Shown here: in pieces, positions 63,617-64,000 of the stretch
Numbering within the stretch: the stretch's first letter is position 1
Layout of the letters: each line of letters starts with the position of its first letter
Source of the DNA: Phycisphaeraceae bacterium
GTDB taxonomy: Bacteria > Planctomycetota > Phycisphaerae > Phycisphaerales > UBA1924
Length of the DNA: 64,000 nucleotides
Direction: 5' to 3'
NCBI GenBank assembly: GCA_019636615.1
Contig: JAHBXF010000002.1
Location: 746,001-810,000, forward strand
Notes under the pieces: generated by a model
What the model was told of the DNA's origin: nothing
The model's database searches: none
What the model saw: the letters and a program-made list of their open reading frames with translations, nothing else
Made by a program: the position numbers and the translations under genes

Positions 63617-64000
63617 TTACCTCCCGGCGCTCTCAACACGCTCCTCGGGCGGCTCACGCAACCTCACCAGTTGAGAGATCGCGCCCACCGCGGCCTTGCT
63701 TTCGCTCTCTGGTCCACGCCACACCCGCACGGTCATCATCACGGCGCCAGGCTCATCGAGGGGCGTTGTCTGCACGGTTGTATACCAGGCGTCCGGCCCC
63801 TCGGCGGGCGTCGCGCCCCGGTCAAGATCCGGCCGCCACCGCGACACAGCCCCTTGCACAGCCTCGGGCGCAAGAACCCCGGCCTCGACGCACGCGATCG
63901 CGCTGGCGGCAATATCGCTGGCGATATCCGCGCTCTGGGTTTGGCGTGCACGCTCCACCGCGACATCAATCATTGTGAGAATCGCAAGCCCCGCGCCCAC
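63617..64000 (-). CDS. GspI-like minor pseudopilin (partial)
   Basis: The C-terminal 127 residues of a protein whose start lies beyond the window. The visible N-terminal stretch 'GLAILTMIDVAVERARQTQS' then 'IAASAIACVEAG' is the end of a prepilin helix and the GspI-like continuation. The remainder is a small beta domain ('MMTVRVWRG'). Its place directly before GspJ and GspK supports GspI. Confidence 0.75.
   Translation of the reverse strand: MGAGLAILTMIDVAVERARQTQSADIASDIAASAIACVEAGVLAPEAVQGAVSRWRPDLDRGATPAEGPDAWYTTVQTTPLDEPGAVMMTVRVWRGPESESKAAVGAISQLVRLREPPEERVESAGR

Overview
The window is GC-rich, gene-dense bacterial chromosome. Protein content points to a Gram-negative-type bacterium of the Planctomycetota, most likely the Phycisphaerae. 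The clues are outer-membrane secretins, Mla-type lipid transport, lipoproteins with LxGC lipoboxes, two unlike GroEL paralogues, a PilM-PilN fusion, and an enormous repeat-built periplasmic protein. The taxonomic placement is an inference from gene content; no rRNA gene is present to prove it. No tRNA, rRNA, CRISPR array, insertion sequence or prophage was seen.

Layout. 1-9.3 kb: tRNA-guanine transglycosylase (cut by the window start), rhomboid protease, Nudix hydrolase, MlaF/MlaD-like lipid transport pair, MacB/FtsX-type permease, acyl-CoA synthetase, SPOR lipoprotein and a secreted helical-repeat protein. 9.3-17.7 kb: a leftward chaperone block, groEL2 - dedA - groES - groEL1 - CPCC zinc protein - Fic protein - dnaJ - grpE - fmdB - acpS. 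The Fic protein has Arg in place of its catalytic His. 18.1-24.8 kb: an eight-gene rightward operon joining a PflX-like radical SAM enzyme, a Ycf46-like AAA ATPase, DUF1257 (Ycf35) and DUF2997 proteins, a degenerate signal-peptidase-like membrane protein, a TPR protein and a PilT-like ATPase. 24.9-40.2 kb: universal stress protein, DUF444, cobalamin adenosyltransferase, RecJ, TPR lipoprotein, a first secretin, MBL hydrolase, a frameshifted cupin, ribH-nusB-ftsY, a ThiF/MoeB enzyme, and rpsL-rpsG with a promoter and a terminator. 40.6-44.9 kb: pstSCAB phosphate transporter, with an unusual insert in PstA. 44.9-64.0 kb: a leftward secretion/pilus operon of GspI-, GspJ- and GspK-like pseudopilins, a PilM-PilN fusion, a PilO-PilP-like fusion, a giant secretin of about 4416 residues, and a small lipoprotein translationally coupled to it.

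The standout is the giant secretin (45448-58698). A normal secretin has three or four periplasmic N domains; by eye I count about 46 N1-like repeats in front of an ordinary C-terminal secretin barrel. Within the array a five-repeat block appears to have been duplicated, and a 140-residue linker near the middle contains a signal-peptide-like segment, as if two proteins had been fused. It sits in a complete-looking inner-membrane platform operon, so it probably works as the outer-membrane pore of a type II secretion or type IV pilus-like machine. If the repeats stack as they do in known secretins, the periplasmic barrel would be far longer than usual. The second uncommon locus is the Ycf46/Ycf35/DUF2997 operon, whose cellular role is not known to me.
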